A stretch of DNA of 64,000 nt from Adenophora triphylla var. japonica (GCA_022495995.1 JAFEMH010000739.1:62001-126000); one strand, 5' to 3'; shown: positions 48,402 to 59,486, counted from the first letter of the stretch. Notes: generated by a model not told the origin, from the letters alone. A program made the numbers and translations.

Positions 48402-48953
48402 TTAATAACAGTGTGTCTCAAGCACAGATGTAGTTTGTTTGGTTATTCGGCCTCCATATGCATACATATTTAGAACCAGATGGCACGGATTTGGCATTGT
48501 TGTGGTTGCCTCATGTTGCATCTCTGTGGCAAGCTCTGAGCCTTCTGCATGCACCACTTGCTGCATCCTTTCTCCTTGCCACTGCCCTCCTTGTCCTTGC
48601 CAATGTCCTCCTTGTCCTTGTTGCTGCCTCTTCACCACTTCCCTTATAGCTTGGCATCGGCATTGCTGGTCAATGTTCCTCAACTCCTGGCAGCATTGCT
48701 GCAATTGCTGGGACATAGCCGGGTTCACGTCCAGCTCCATCTCTGCCTCATACGGGCTGCTTCGCTGCGTCAAATACCATGAGCACTGGCGAAGGGGCTG
48801 CCTCTGGACCTGCTCGGAGCACCTCCCCTGAGATCTGCCGGCTGGGTTTTCATCTTCCTCGACCACGGTGGTAGTGATGGTGGTGTAGGTGGAGGCCTCT
48901 GCAAGGGCCAGTAGAGCCAGAAGGAGAGAAGCTACAACTGCAAGCTTTGCCAT
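48402..48953 (-). pseudogene. 2S albumin with 4-base insertion, altered C-terminus
   Basis: The first ~135 residues are a normal 2S albumin precursor: signal peptide [20 protein letters not shown], the [10 protein letters not shown] pro-region, and Cys pattern C...C, CC, CRC. After GERMQQVV a 4-base insertion (CATG within 48547-48554) shifts the frame. The last two cysteines and the expected CQIRAxWF ending are lost and replaced by a tail that reads to 183 codons. The discarded frame still encodes the normal ending. Two disulphides of the storage fold would be missing. It is either a recent pseudogene or an abnormal seed protein. Promoter elements are retained. Confidence 0.85.
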
Positions 48954-49024
48954 CTCTGCTGCTGTTTGGTTATGTGATGTGGTGTTGATTGAAGTGTGAG
49001 GATGAGGTGGGGAGAAATGGGGGA

Positions 49025-49073
49025 TTTATAGTTGTGGTTCGGGTTGAGGTGGCTTTGTGTTTGTGCCACGTTG
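49025..49073 (-). promoter_or_regulatory. Seed-type promoter elements of the 48.9 kb 2S copy
   Basis: On the minus strand CTATAAA (49025-49031) lies about 75 bases before the ATG. CAACGTGG (49066-49073, ABRE/G-box-like) precedes it. The RY-type site that reads CATGCA in the other copies is changed to CATGTA here (49081-49086). Confidence 0.6.
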
Positions 49074-49099
49074 ATTTTCACATGTAAATGCTTCCAATG

Positions 49100-50521
49100 G
49101 TGATCCTTTGTTTCTTGTACAGTTGACAGTGGATTGTCTACTTCTTTGATCTTAAACATCTGAGGTTTGCATCATTTTCCAGGTGTTGTGAGTCCTGTTT
49201 TTTCGGTTACACACGTATGATCCACATGTTATCTATCATGTGCAAAGTGCAGATTTTTTTTTAATTTTTTTTCCAGGCAGGTGCATGAACATTTAGAAGC
49301 AGATGGCAAAAACGACATTGCTGAGGTCGCATGGGGCAGTTGTCAAGCTTTGCACGCTGGCTCTTGCATATGCTCACCCATGCATTCATTCTCCTTCGGG
49401 TTCTTGCTCTCTTATTTCAGTTATTGATCTTATACTCAGCATAATTCCTATAGACTGTCCATTATTTACTTCGAAATATTTAATAAACTGACTCTCTCAC
49501 AATTTTATTAGCCACTATTCATAAGTATCTTTACTTTATAAAATTATATTGTTGATATATGATGACTTTGTTTGAAATTTGTACATGATTTAGTCAGTTT
49601 AAAATGGGGTTTGATTTCTTAATTAAGAGGCCTCGAATTTGAGCCATTGTGGAGGTAGCAATGGAAAGACCTCTGCTATGTAGTAGCTAGTCCCAGTTAA
49701 ATAATTGAGATACAAAAGAAAAAAAATGTTGTGAACCTCCCAAGAGAAATCTAAATTCCTTGACCGACTGTTTGTGAATTAGGCAGAGATGATAGATACC
49801 CATAAATTACAATGTTCATGGAACTTAAGATGTAAATAATCTATTGAAATTAGAACAACTTGAGTTGCATCAGCACATAGGTAACATACTAACATATTCT
49901 GGAGAAATGTGTGCCTTCCTCTGTTACCGAAGTACAGCCTGTAGTTAATCTTAAGAATAGCTGTCAATAGTTTGTGAAACACTTAATAAGTTTATTTAAC
50001 CGATTTTGGAGTTAATATTGCTAATAGTTTTCCCTAGTTTGAAGAAGAAGAAACTTTGGGAGAGGTCTTGTTCGAATCTGGGGCACATGCAGTGCTACGG
50101 CCTCATGTCCCTTAGATTTTCAAGCTGGTGCCCCTTGGATTTATTTTTCATCAAGGGTAGAATCATCTTTTTAATCTCCACCTTCCCACCAACAAGGAGA
50201 CTGATTTAATGAATTTGGACCTGGACCGATGCAACCGAACAATTATATAGTCCAACTGCACTACGTCCAATTCTGTCTATTTTGGTTCTCTTGTTCAAGA
50301 ATAGTTAAAAACAGTCTGCGTTACCATAATATTGAAGAGTACTCATCCAGAAGAAACACATGCATGGTTAATAACATAACACACGATAATGTGCTTTTAT
50401 TAACATTAGCAAAATTCACTCCTAGAATCTCAACCTAGAGAAAGAGTGAATTCTTCACTTTATTCAACATACACATAGAAAGCCTAGAGAGATCTAGAGC
50501 TAACTAGTAAGCTCTCATACT
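49100..50521. other. Spacer between 2S copies
   Basis: A+T-rich DNA. 49640-49690 resembles 59880-59945 (GAGGCCTCGAATTTGAGCC-like against GAGGTCTCGAATTTGAAC), evidence of an old segmental duplication. No gene was found. Confidence 0.5.
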
Positions 50522-50979
50522 TTAGAACCAGGGGCCTTGCATGTCGCATTGCCTGGGCTTCATCTCACAGCGGTTAGGCAGGTCTTGAGCCATCTGCATC
50601 ATCTGGTGCCTCTGCTGGGTCCCCTGCTGCATGACCATCTTCTCAATAGCCTGGCACATGCAGCCCTCTTTGATGTCACGGAGTTGGTCGCAGCACATAT
50701 CAAGGTGCTGTCATTCGCATTGAGATTTTGAAGCAATTGGGTTCACCACCATTCTTAAGGAGTCGTGGGGCCCACTTCCTCCCTCGGCTGGAGAAGCATC
50801 CTGCAGTGGCTAATCTTCTGGGCACGAATATCTTGTTCCTGGCATGAGCCACGGCCTCTTGGGTTGGTGGTGGCTTCCTCGTCGATGGTGGTGGTTGTGA
50901 TGGTGGTGTAGGTGGTGGCTGCAGCCAAGCCAACCATGGCTAACAGGAGGAGGGCTGAGAGTGTTGCCACCTTTGCCAT
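50522..50979 (-). pseudogene. Methionine-rich 2S albumin, two frameshifts
   Basis: It begins MAKVATLSALLLLAMVGLAA plus [14 protein letters not shown], then CQEQDIRAQKISHCRMLLQ. The frame breaks near 50765, continues as DSLRMVVNP, and breaks again near 50705. After that HLDMCCDQLRDIKEGCMCQ and RCEMKPRQCDMQGPWF complete the eight-Cys pattern. Many Met residues (MVMQQ, MMQM) mark the sulphur-rich 2S subclass. It is the only copy of this subclass in the cluster and is not translatable as it stands. Confidence 0.85.
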
Positions 50980-51099
50980 TGTGCTAGAGCTTTACTGATG
51001 GTAGTAGTGGGGGTGTTTTATAGCGGGATTTGGGGTTTGCATGGAGTGCACGTGGAAATAGGCTTTTTGCTAGGTGTTTGAGATGGATGGAAAGTTTAC

Positions 51100-51500
51100 T
51101 TACACGTATGTTTTTAACATGCAGATGCTTCCATTTAAGGTATTTGTTTGTTTATGCAATTTTGCAGGCCAAGGGAGTAGTTGTAGTTTACCATGGACGG
51201 TTTCGTTTTGCTGCAGGCTGGAGCTTGCTGACACGTATGTTCTAAATTCAGGTACTCACTGGATCTTATAATAGATTTGGAACGGCCGCAGCGATCGGTC
51301 GATTGCGATTTAAACTATGGATGTTTATTTAGACAATAATTGGTTGAGATGAAAATGGTAACACAATTTGCTCATTGGGCGATAATTTAATCTCAACTGA
51401 TCTATGTCCAAATAAAACACTGATACCGATTGCTGGTGTGTAGTGTAGCACGTGATCTGTCACTGCATCAGTTCCATAATTAATGATACAAGTGGTATTA
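51100..51500. repeat. Segmental duplication block, copy 1 (copy 2 at about 60080-60465)
   Basis: ACATGCAGATGCTTCCATTT, then AAGGTATTTGTTTGTTTATG, GGCCAAGGGAGTA, CCATGGACGGTTTC and GTTCTAAATTCAGGTACTCA occur in the same order in both places. Each block lies between a type-A 2S copy (VEED) and a type-B 2S copy. The whole pair of genes was duplicated. Confidence 0.85.
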
Positions 51501-51805
51501 GCCCCAGATGATGCTTCTAAGTGGTATTAGAGCAACATGAGCCTTTTCTGTTAGAAGTGGTCTACAAAATGATCAAAGATCATATGCAAATAAGTTGACA
51601 AATGATATATTGTAATTAAGTTGGCTGAAATTCTCCGATTCTTGAAAAGTTAAGAGCGAATATCACCCTTATCAGACCTTTTTCTTTTCAAAATCCCATT
51701 ACTATTACTGAAAAAAAAACACTCATCCATTACACACATTTATAATAATGCGGTTTTATTACAAGCAACACTACTGTGTCTCAAGCACAGCTGTAATTTA
51801 TTCGG

Positions 51806-52270
51806 TTATCCAGCCTCTACATACATTTCAAACCAGACGGCTCGGATTTGGCATTGCTGTGGCTGCCTCATGTTACATCTTTGTGGCAAGCTCTGAACCT
51901 TCTGCACAACTTGCTGCATTTGCTGCATCCCTTCTCCTTGTCCTTGTCCTTGTCCTTGTTGCTGCCTCTTCACGACCTCCCTGATGGCCTCACACCTGCG
52001 CTGCTGGTCAACATTCCTCAGCTCCTGGCAGCACTGCTGCAGCTGCTGGACATGGCAGGGTTCAAGTCGTTCACTTCCATTGTCTCGTAGGGGCTGCCGC
52101 TGCCCCTTTGTGACAAGTACCTGAAGCATTGATGAAGAGACTGCTTCTGCACTTGCTGGGAGCAGCTTCTTCCCTGTGGGTATTCCTCCACCACGGTGGT
52201 TGTGATGGTGGTGTAGGTGGTGGCTTCCACTAGGGCTAGGAGGGCTAGGAGAAGAGAAGCTACAACTGCA
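51806..52270 (-). pseudogene. 2S albumin, 5'-truncated and fused to a ubiquitin fragment
   Basis: Type-B 2S sequence ([20 protein letters not shown]), lacking the ATG and the first ~9 residues. It is cut at about 52268 where reverse-oriented ubiquitin sequence begins. It also has a frameshift after LNPAMS, a Cys-to-Arg change in the CxC motif (QQRRCEA), and a lost stop (WF followed by GAA), so the frame reads on to 51806. The promoter is gone. Confidence 0.9.
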
Positions 52271-52600
52271 GATTTTCGTTAAGACTTTGACTGGGAAGAC
52301 AATTACTTTGGAGGTGGAAAGTTCAGACTTTAGACACTATCGACAATGTGAAGGCAAAGATTCAAGACAAGGAGGGGATTCAGCCAGACCAGCAGAGGTA
52401 TATATTTTTGCTGGTAAGCAGCTCGAGGATGAGAGGACCCTGGCTGATTACAACATCCAGAAGGAGTCTACCCTTCATCTTGTGCTCCGTCTGCGTGGTG
52501 GGAGCTTGTTTGTGTCTTGTGGATCTTGGGTCTTGATGACTGTACTATTGTCAGTGGATTTTTCTACGGTTTAAAACTTTTTCCTTTAGTAGGAGGTCGT
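52268..52600 (+). pseudogene. Polyubiquitin fragment with frameshifts
   Basis: It begins at a TGCAG shared with the 2S sequence and reads [20 protein letters not shown], then shifts frame (an extra GACTTTA-like insertion near 52325, another near 52400). It returns to frame for [15 protein letters not shown] and [10 protein letters not shown]. The Gly76 is followed by SLFVS rather than a stop. The following ~130 bases resemble the 3'UTR of the intact gene. The source matches the last repeat of a polyubiquitin gene such as 10474-11619. Confidence 0.9.
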
Positions 52601-54250
52601 ATTGTAGATTGAATGGTGGTTTTCAAAATTTGTGTTGGTTTTGGGTTTTAATGAATCATGAACTTTATGATAGATTGTATACAAAAGAATGGGAAAATGA
52701 CATATTTAGACTTGCTCGTACGAGGGATAAGAGGACACGAGATATTGAAAGGGTTAAATGTGTGAAGGATGTAGACCAAAGAGTTTTGGTCGGGGATAAG
52801 GAGATAAAAGATAAATGGAGTTCATACTTTCATACCTTGTTCAATGACGATCAAGAGTAGGATATTGAAGATTTAAATATCCCTTCGAGTATGATTAATC
52901 GAAATTTTATGCGGAGAATTCAAAAGGGTGAAGTGGAAATGGCAATGAAAAAAATGGGATTGAAGAAAGCCGTAGGGCCGGATGGGATACCAATTGAGGT
53001 TTGGAGTTGTTTTTGGGAGAGGAGAATAGATTGGTTAACAACACTATTCACAAGATATGGAGAAGCAACACAATGCCATTGGAGCGGAGGAAGAGTACTA
53101 TGATCCCTTTGTATAAGAACAAAGGTTATTTTCAAGATTGTGCCAACTATCGGGGGATCAAACTAATGAGCTATACTATGAAACTTTGGGAACGAGTGAT
53201 TGTATAAAGGCCAAGGAGAATTGTGAATGTTTCGGATTACCAATTTGAATTTATGTCTGGAAGATCGACTATGGATGCAATCTATCTTATTTGAGACAAA
53301 CCATGTAGAAATATCAGGATAAAAAGAAAGATTTGCATATAATTTTCATCGATCTGGAAAAGGCGTATGATAAAGTGCCAAAAGAGGTACTTTGGTGGGC
53401 TTTAGCAAAGAAAGACGTTTCAAAGAAATATATTGATATTATTAAGAAAATGTATAATGGAGTTAGCACTAGTGTACGGACTAGTGTTGGGAAGACAGAA
53501 GAGTTCCCTATTACTATTGGAGTTAATCAAGGTTCTGTACTTAGTCCCTTCCTATTTGCTATGATATTTGACGAATTGACGAGGTCAATCTAAGATAATA
53601 TACCATGGTGTATGTTATTCACTTATGATATTGTGCTGATTGATGAGACAAAAGAGGGTGTTGAAAGTAAATTGGAGTTGTGGAAGCACTTTGAAATTTC
53701 GAGGTTTTAGACTGAGTAGAAGCAATACATAATATTTGGAGTGTAAGTTTAGCAAAGTTGAAAGCAGGGAGCTAGGGGTGATCACATCCAAGCTTCTGAG
53801 TTTTTTCGCTATCTTGGATCTATTATCCAAAAAGATGGAGAATTAGATGGAAATGTGGCTCATATGATTAAAGCAGGTTGGTTGAAGTGCAAGAGTGTCA
53901 CATGGTTTATATGTGATCCTGCCATGCTCCATAGATTAAAGGAAAAATTCTACCGCACGGCAATTAGGCCGGCACTGCTTTATGACACTGAATGTTGGGC
54001 CGTGAAACAGTGTCACGTTGAAAAGATGAATGTTGCGGAGATTCATGTGCTACGAGATGGATGTGTGGGCATACAAAGAATAATCGATTGAGAAATGAGG
54101 TGATCAGGGGTAAATTAGGAGTTACGCCCATTGAGGATAAAATGTGGGAGAATCGTATAAGGTGGTTTGGTCATGTGATACGGAGACCGAGTGATGCACC
54201 GGTTAAGAGCCCGAAGAGTGGAGAAGTGATAAAATGGCGAGGGGTAGGGG

Positions 54251-57200
54251 TAGACGTGTCCATTTTATAAACCGAACCGGTCAACCGGGAGGTTGAAAAC
54301 CGGCCAAAACCGGTCAAAACCGGTCAACGGCGGTTAACCGGAACCGGCTAACCGTAACCGGTTATTGGCCGGTTCGGTTAAGGTTGAAATTTTTGAAAAA
54401 CCGGTCAACCGCCGGTTAACCGCCGGTTTTTGACTTGCTCGGCCGAGTCATATGAGTTGCTCGGCCAGAAGCGTAACCTTCCAGCTTGTTATTAACAACC
54501 GAAGGTTACGCTCGGCCGAGTCATATGAGGTGCTCGGCCGAGCGTAACGCCAGAACATGTTCAACGGCTACTTTTCAAAAACTAGCCGTTATTTTTAAAA
54601 AGTAGCCGTTAATTTTGTTAATGGGCGATCGAAAATTAAAAAATATGTTTTTTTGCCTAATTTACTAACTATAAATATCACCCTCCTCCTCCCATTTTAT
54701 TTTCACCTTATTTCTCTCTACTCTTTCTCTTCTACTCTCAAATATTCACATATACTCTCACCCTCATCCAATTTTCAGTTAAATATTGTTTCATTTTCGC
54801 TAGTTTTCTAACGAAATTAGTGCTTTTCTCCATTTTCATCCATTTTTAAGCTCTGTTTTGTTTCCAAACTTCATTTTCTCTTATACAAATGGCTGCAAAT
54901 CAAAGAAGAAGCAATTTAGGCAAGTCCGTTGTTGATTCTTCCTCCCCCAACGATGATTTTGATCATCAAAATCCAAATATTCAACAAAATGAGGAAGAAG
55001 AACAAGTTGAAATTGAAAGTGGTAATGCTAGGAGTGGTAGGGCGGTCGAGCTAGGGAGGTGGTCGGGGGTCGGGGACAACGACAACCCCTGTGAGAAAGA
55101 GAGCCGCAATCCGATACCTTCGCCATCCATTTCACCAAAAGAAAAATTACTGTCGAGGATGATTATAATTTTCGAGCATGTTGCAACTATTGTAATGCGA
55201 CTTACGCATTCAAAAGAGGCGGAGGCATGGTACGCTCAACGGGCATTTGGCGTCAAAACATCCCGAGAAACGTGGCATTTCCGCTTCGCAAACTCAATTA
55301 CAATTTCAACGTAGTTCGGGTTCGGGTGCACAAGGTTCGTCTTCCCTTCTTCCGTCCTTTTAAATTTGACAAGTGGGTTTATAGGGATGAACTAGCCAAA
55401 TTTATTTGCGTTAAAGGCCTTCCTTTTAATTTTGCGGATTGTGATTTTTTATGAAAATTTTGCTCGCCTTTCTTTCGAACCCCCGCGCCACGAGAGTACC
55501 ACGCACGAATCTCGTACGTGATATTACTAGAGTGGTTGAAAGATATAAAAGATTTAATTGGCGTTTTATCAAAATTAGAAAATAAAGTTTCAATTTCAGG
55601 CCGATGGTCAGAGCGATCATTGGCAAAGAAATACTTATTTGGGCGTTACTTGCCATTGGATAGATAATTCATGGAAAATCCAAAAAAGATTAATTGCTTA
55701 CAAAGATTTTGAGCCACCGCATTCCGCGGAAAATATTTGTGCGAAATTGCTTGAGATTTTTCTTGAATATGGTATTTTAAATAAAATATTTACTATTTCA
55801 TTTGACAACGCAAGTGCTAATACGGCTAGTTTGCCCGATTTAATTACCGTTTGTCAACCCTCACTTGGGGGTAAGTTTTTTCATATTAGATGTTTATGTC
55901 ATATAATTAATTTATGTGTTAGAGATGGTTTAGATGCATTAGAAACTTATGTTAAGCCAATTAGACGAGCTCTTCAATTTATTTCAAAAAAAAATTCTAA
56001 TACAAAAAAGTGGATAAAGTTTTTAAGAAGTAAAAGTGTGCTGACAAATATTTTACTTACGATGTTCCAACTAGGTGGAATTCCACCTATAAAATGTTAA
56101 GCGATGGTTTTGCTTATAAAGATCTCCTCACGCAATTTTTTATGTCGGTTGGCTATCATGAACCTCTATTTACTCATCATTGGAATGCATGCATTAATTT
56201 ATGTGAATTGTTAAAGATTTTTAATACCGCTACTTTGGCTTTTCGGGAGTTTATTATCCAACTTCCGTTTTGGTGCTAGATCATTGTATTGCAATTGTTA
56301 CTATTTTTGACAATTTAAAAGATTGCCCTATTTTAAACCAATGCATTTTTAACATGAGACAAAAGTGGCTTAAATATTTTGACACTATTCCGTCTCTTTT
56401 CTTGGTTGCAAAGTTATTAGATCCTCGAGTTAAATTAGATGATTTAGAGTCCATTATAACTTATTATTATATGAAATTATATCCGATGGTGACGGTAGTA
56501 AAGGCGAACTTCCGTCAATTATTGTTAATGACACAAAAAATGATTTGATTAACCTTTTTAATGAGTATAATGCCTTATATGGAAACACTTCTCAAAGCCA
56601 ACAACATGAATATGATTCCTCTACTTCTCAACCAAGTTTTACTAGTGGGGATCCATATAGTTTTATTGCAAATTTGTATAGTAAAAATATGGTCCTTCTC
56701 GAGGTTCATCTTCATCATCATCAAACCTTCCCGTGGAGTTAGAAACGTATTTCACTACAAACTTTGAATTAAATCAAGATCCAAATTCAAATGAATTTGA
56801 TGTTTTACAATGGTGGTCAAGAAGGAAAGACATTTATCCTATACTTTCCATAGTTGCTAAAGAAGTATTAGCCTCTCCCGCTTCAACGGTGGCGGTTGAA
56901 TCGGCATTTAGCGTTGGTGGAAATGTTTTGGATGAAAGACGTTCTCAACTAACAAGTGAAAACTTGGAACATCAACTTTTACTTGGCGATTGGGTTAGAG
57001 CGGAAAAAAGGCAACAAGACATGCCTTATGATGAGGATCTATTGGATCCAAGATATCAATACGATGTCGAGGACTCCACGGAAAGTAGTGATGAATGAAT
57101 GATGTTTTAGATTAATTTTTATTTTAATTAGATTAGTTTAGACTTTAGATTAGATTTATTTTTAATTAATTGTAATAGTTAGGTTGAGGTAAAGGCTCCT

Positions 57201-57975
57201 AAATGTCCCCCTTATTTATAAAAGGGTAAGGTTGGTTGTCCCCCTCTTTGTAATTTTATTTTGATTAATAAAATTTAAGGGTACCGTCCCTTTTTTCTTT
57301 TATATACTTGTTTCTTTTAAAAAAAGTTAAGTTTTCTTTCTTTCAAAATTCATAACTTTTTTTATAAACCTTTTTTCAAAAAATGTATGTAGATAACTTA
57401 AGTTTAAAATAGTCTTATTTATCCAAAAAAATTGAAAAAATTAAAAGTTAACTTTTTTCAAAAAACCGTTAACTTTCATTTCTTTAAAAATTCATAACTT
57501 TTTTTATAAACCTTTTTGTAAAAAATGTATGTAGTAAACTTAAGTTTAAAATAGTCTTATCTATCCAAAAAAAAATTGAAAAAAAATAAAAGTTAACTTT
57601 TTTCAAAAAACCGTTAAAAAAATTAACTGAAAAATGATATGCTCGGCCGAGCAACACCAAAGACTCGGCCGAGCAACCCTCAACCCCTAAACCCTAAAAG
57701 GGTTGCTCGGCCGAGCAGCACCAAAGACTCGGCCGAGCAACCCTCAAAACCCTAAACCCTAAAAGGGTTGCTCGGCCGAGCAACACCAAGGACTCGGCCG
57801 AGCATATCCAAACCGTCAAACCGGAGGTTAACCGGATAACCGTTAAAACCGTGAACCGCCTAAACCGTAACCGGTCTAGCCGGTTAGGCGGTTCGGTTCC
57901 GGTTGGGGTTTTCAAGGTTTGTAACCGCCGGTTGAAAACCGGCTAACCGGCGGTTTTTGGAACCGGCCACGTCTA
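54251..57975 (+). mobile_element. hAT transposon, 3.7 kb, transposase-bearing
   Basis: The ends TAGACGTGTCC and GGCCACGTCTA are flanked by the 8-bp TSD GGTAGGGG (54243-54250, 57976-57983). AACCGGTT-rich subterminal blocks and CTCGGCCGAG palindromes (54437-54545 and 57640-57810) lie inside. It encodes a degraded transposase. The site is inside an RTE LINE. The LINE copy at 38041-38070 shows the same sequence uninterrupted, which confirms both boundaries. Confidence 0.95.
54889..57098 (+). pseudogene. hAT transposase with BED finger, frameshifted
   Basis: It opens MAANQRRSNLGKSVVDSS. A BED zinc finger follows across a frame change near 55228 (ACCNYCNATYAFKRGGG, then GTLNGHLASKH). The RNase-H-like core gives TISFDNASANTASLPD and HIRCLCHIINLCVRDGLD. 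The C-terminal dimerisation domain reads DVLQWWSRRKDIYPILS, ASPASTVAVESAFSVGG and SQLTSENLEHQLLLGDW. At least five frame changes occur, and the reading frame ends at 57096-57098. The protein would bind the terminal repeats and cut DNA, but this copy is dead. Some indels could be sequencing errors. Confidence 0.9.
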
Positions 57976-58204
57976 GGTAGGGGAAGACCCAAGCAAACTT
58001 GGATTAGGGTGATTGAAAACGATATGGGTTTACTTGGATTGGATGGAAATATGGCGTTGAAGAGGCCGGAGTGGAGGGCAAAAAATTCATGTGGGTAAAG
58101 GGAGTTGATTTTTAATTTTTTTCACGATGACATATGAGGTTCATGTTAGCCTACCCCAAATTATTTTGGGACTAAGGCTTTGTTGTTGTTGGGTTTTAAT
58201 GAAT

Positions 58205-59021
58205 GTAATTTAGTTTTATGTAACTCTTTTGTTTACTTTGCCCATTATTTCAGTAAGTTTATTGTGGTTTGATATTTTTAGTGTGCATGAAGTTCCTCTG
58301 CACTGTGTTTGTTTACTTGCCCATCGTTTCCAGTTCTTTTCTGAAGCGCAGGTTAGCTTCAAGTCCTGGTAAACTTGGAGGGGAGAAGTGTGACATTTTT
58401 TTCTTCTCTTAAGTGCAGGTTGGGTTCAAGTCCCAGAAGTGCCTCTGGTTAACTTAGAGGCAGTGGCGAGTCATATAGTACTGCTAGGTATGAATTCAAC
58501 TCGGCATTTCCAATAACTTGACAGTTCTTTGCTGTCAGAAATGTGTGTTTAAGTTTTCTTCTGTTGCAATTTTGATTTTACTCTGCTTTGGTAAAAATGT
58601 ATGTGACTAATCAGTGTGAAGGCTGCATAGACATTTTGTTTTGCCAAGTCAAATAGGAGTTGGGGCTTTAAAGGGAGATGTGTGTGGCACGCTTCGCCTG
58701 ACTTCTTTCATCTCTTGAATGTCGTTTTAATTGTATCTTGGTTGATTTTCTCTGCAGTTTCTGAAACCTAGGAATATTTATGGAATCTTGATGAAGGTAA
58801 TGGATGGTTCATCCGTCCCTCAAATCATTGCGAACACAATTTTCTTTTTTTACAGAGTTTTACTTCGATCTGGAGCTTAATGGTATGGCAATGTGGTATC
58901 TCCTGTTACTGGGAATAATTGTCCATTATACATATGATAATGGGATTTTATTAGGAACACTGTCGATCACAGATGTAGTTTATTGTGTTATCCAGGCCTC
59001 CATATGTATATGCATGCATAT
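58205..59021. other. Spacer after the LINE; remnant of the interrupted ubiquitin flank
   Basis: It starts with the second copy of the LINE TSD and continues the sequence the LINE entered. A pair of GGTTNNNTTCAAGTCC-like boxes near 58350 and 58430 resembles pol III B-boxes but lacks A-boxes. The last ~70 bases are the 3' flank of the next 2S gene. No gene is seen. Confidence 0.45.
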
Positions 59022-59486
59022 TTAGAACCAGATGGCACGGATTTGGCATTGCTGTGGCTGCTTCATGTTGCATCTCTGTGGCAAACTTTGAGCCTTCTGC
59101 ACCACTTGCTGCATCCTCTCACCTTGCCACTGTCCTCCTTGGCCTTGTCCTTGTTGCTGCCTCTTCACCACTTCCCTGATTGCCTCACATCGGCACTGTT
59201 GGTCAATGTTGCTCAACTCCTGGCAGCACTGCTTCAGTTGCTGAGACATGCATACATTCACATCCTCATCCATCTCTTTCTCGTATGGGCTGCTTTGCTG
59301 TGACAAGTAACTTGAGCACTGGCGAAACGGCTGCCTTTGCACCTGCTCGGAGCACTTCCTCTGAGATTCGCCGGTCGGGTTGCTGTCTTCCTCCACCACA
59401 GTGGTTGTGATGGTGGTGTAGGTGGAAGCCTCTGCCAGGGTCAGGAGAGCCAGTAAAACTGAAGCTAAAACTATGAGCTTTGCCAT
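59022..59486 (-). CDS. 2S albumin seed storage protein, type A
   Basis: A 154-residue precursor. Residues 1-20 (MAKLIVLASVLLALLTLAEA) are a signal peptide for entry to the ER, then protein storage vacuoles. Cysteines at 45, 57, 87, 88, 98, 100, 139 and 147 form the eight-Cys 2S pattern (C, C, CC, CxC, C, C). A ninth Cys at 79 (VNVCMSQ) is unusual and may pair with another chain. A Gln-rich linker lies between the subunits (QQQGQGQGGQWQGE). It ends CQIRAIWF. 2S albumins store nitrogen and sulphur in seeds and are common allergens. Single exon. TATA, ABRE-like and RY sites are upstream. Confidence 0.96.
   Translation of the reverse strand: MAKLIVLASVLLALLTLAEASTYTTITTTVVEEDSNPTGESQRKCSEQVQRQPFRQCSSYLSQQSSPYEKEMDEDVNVCMSQQLKQCCQELSNIDQQCRCEAIREVVKRQQQGQGQGGQWQGERMQQVVQKAQSLPQRCNMKQPQQCQIRAIWF

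Larger units (their letters stand above)
52657..58190 (+). mobile_element. RTE-type LINE, interrupted by a hAT element
   Basis: Non-LTR retrotransposon. The LINE parts are 52657-54242 and 57984-58190, with the hAT element and one TSD copy between them. It carries reverse transcriptase motifs KKAVGPDGIPIEVW, FIDLEKAYDKVPKEVLWWAL and GVNQGSVLSPFLFAMIFDEL. The catalytic FADD box is mutated to FTYD (MLFTYDIVLIDETKEGV). Multiple stops and shifts make it inactive. The 3' end is (TTG)n. A 14-bp TSD GGGTTTTAATGAAT flanks it (52643-52656, 58191-58204). The 5' part (endonuclease) is missing. Confidence 0.9.

Noticed and set aside
48439..48831. Cys-rich plus-strand frame opposite a 2S albumin
   Set aside because: It is antisense to the 2S gene. 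The apparent cysteines are complements of Gln/Ala codons.
58340..58470. Pair of B-box-like sequences suggesting a SINE or tRNA
   Set aside because: No A-box at the proper distance, no cloverleaf, no poly-A end and no TSD could be found.
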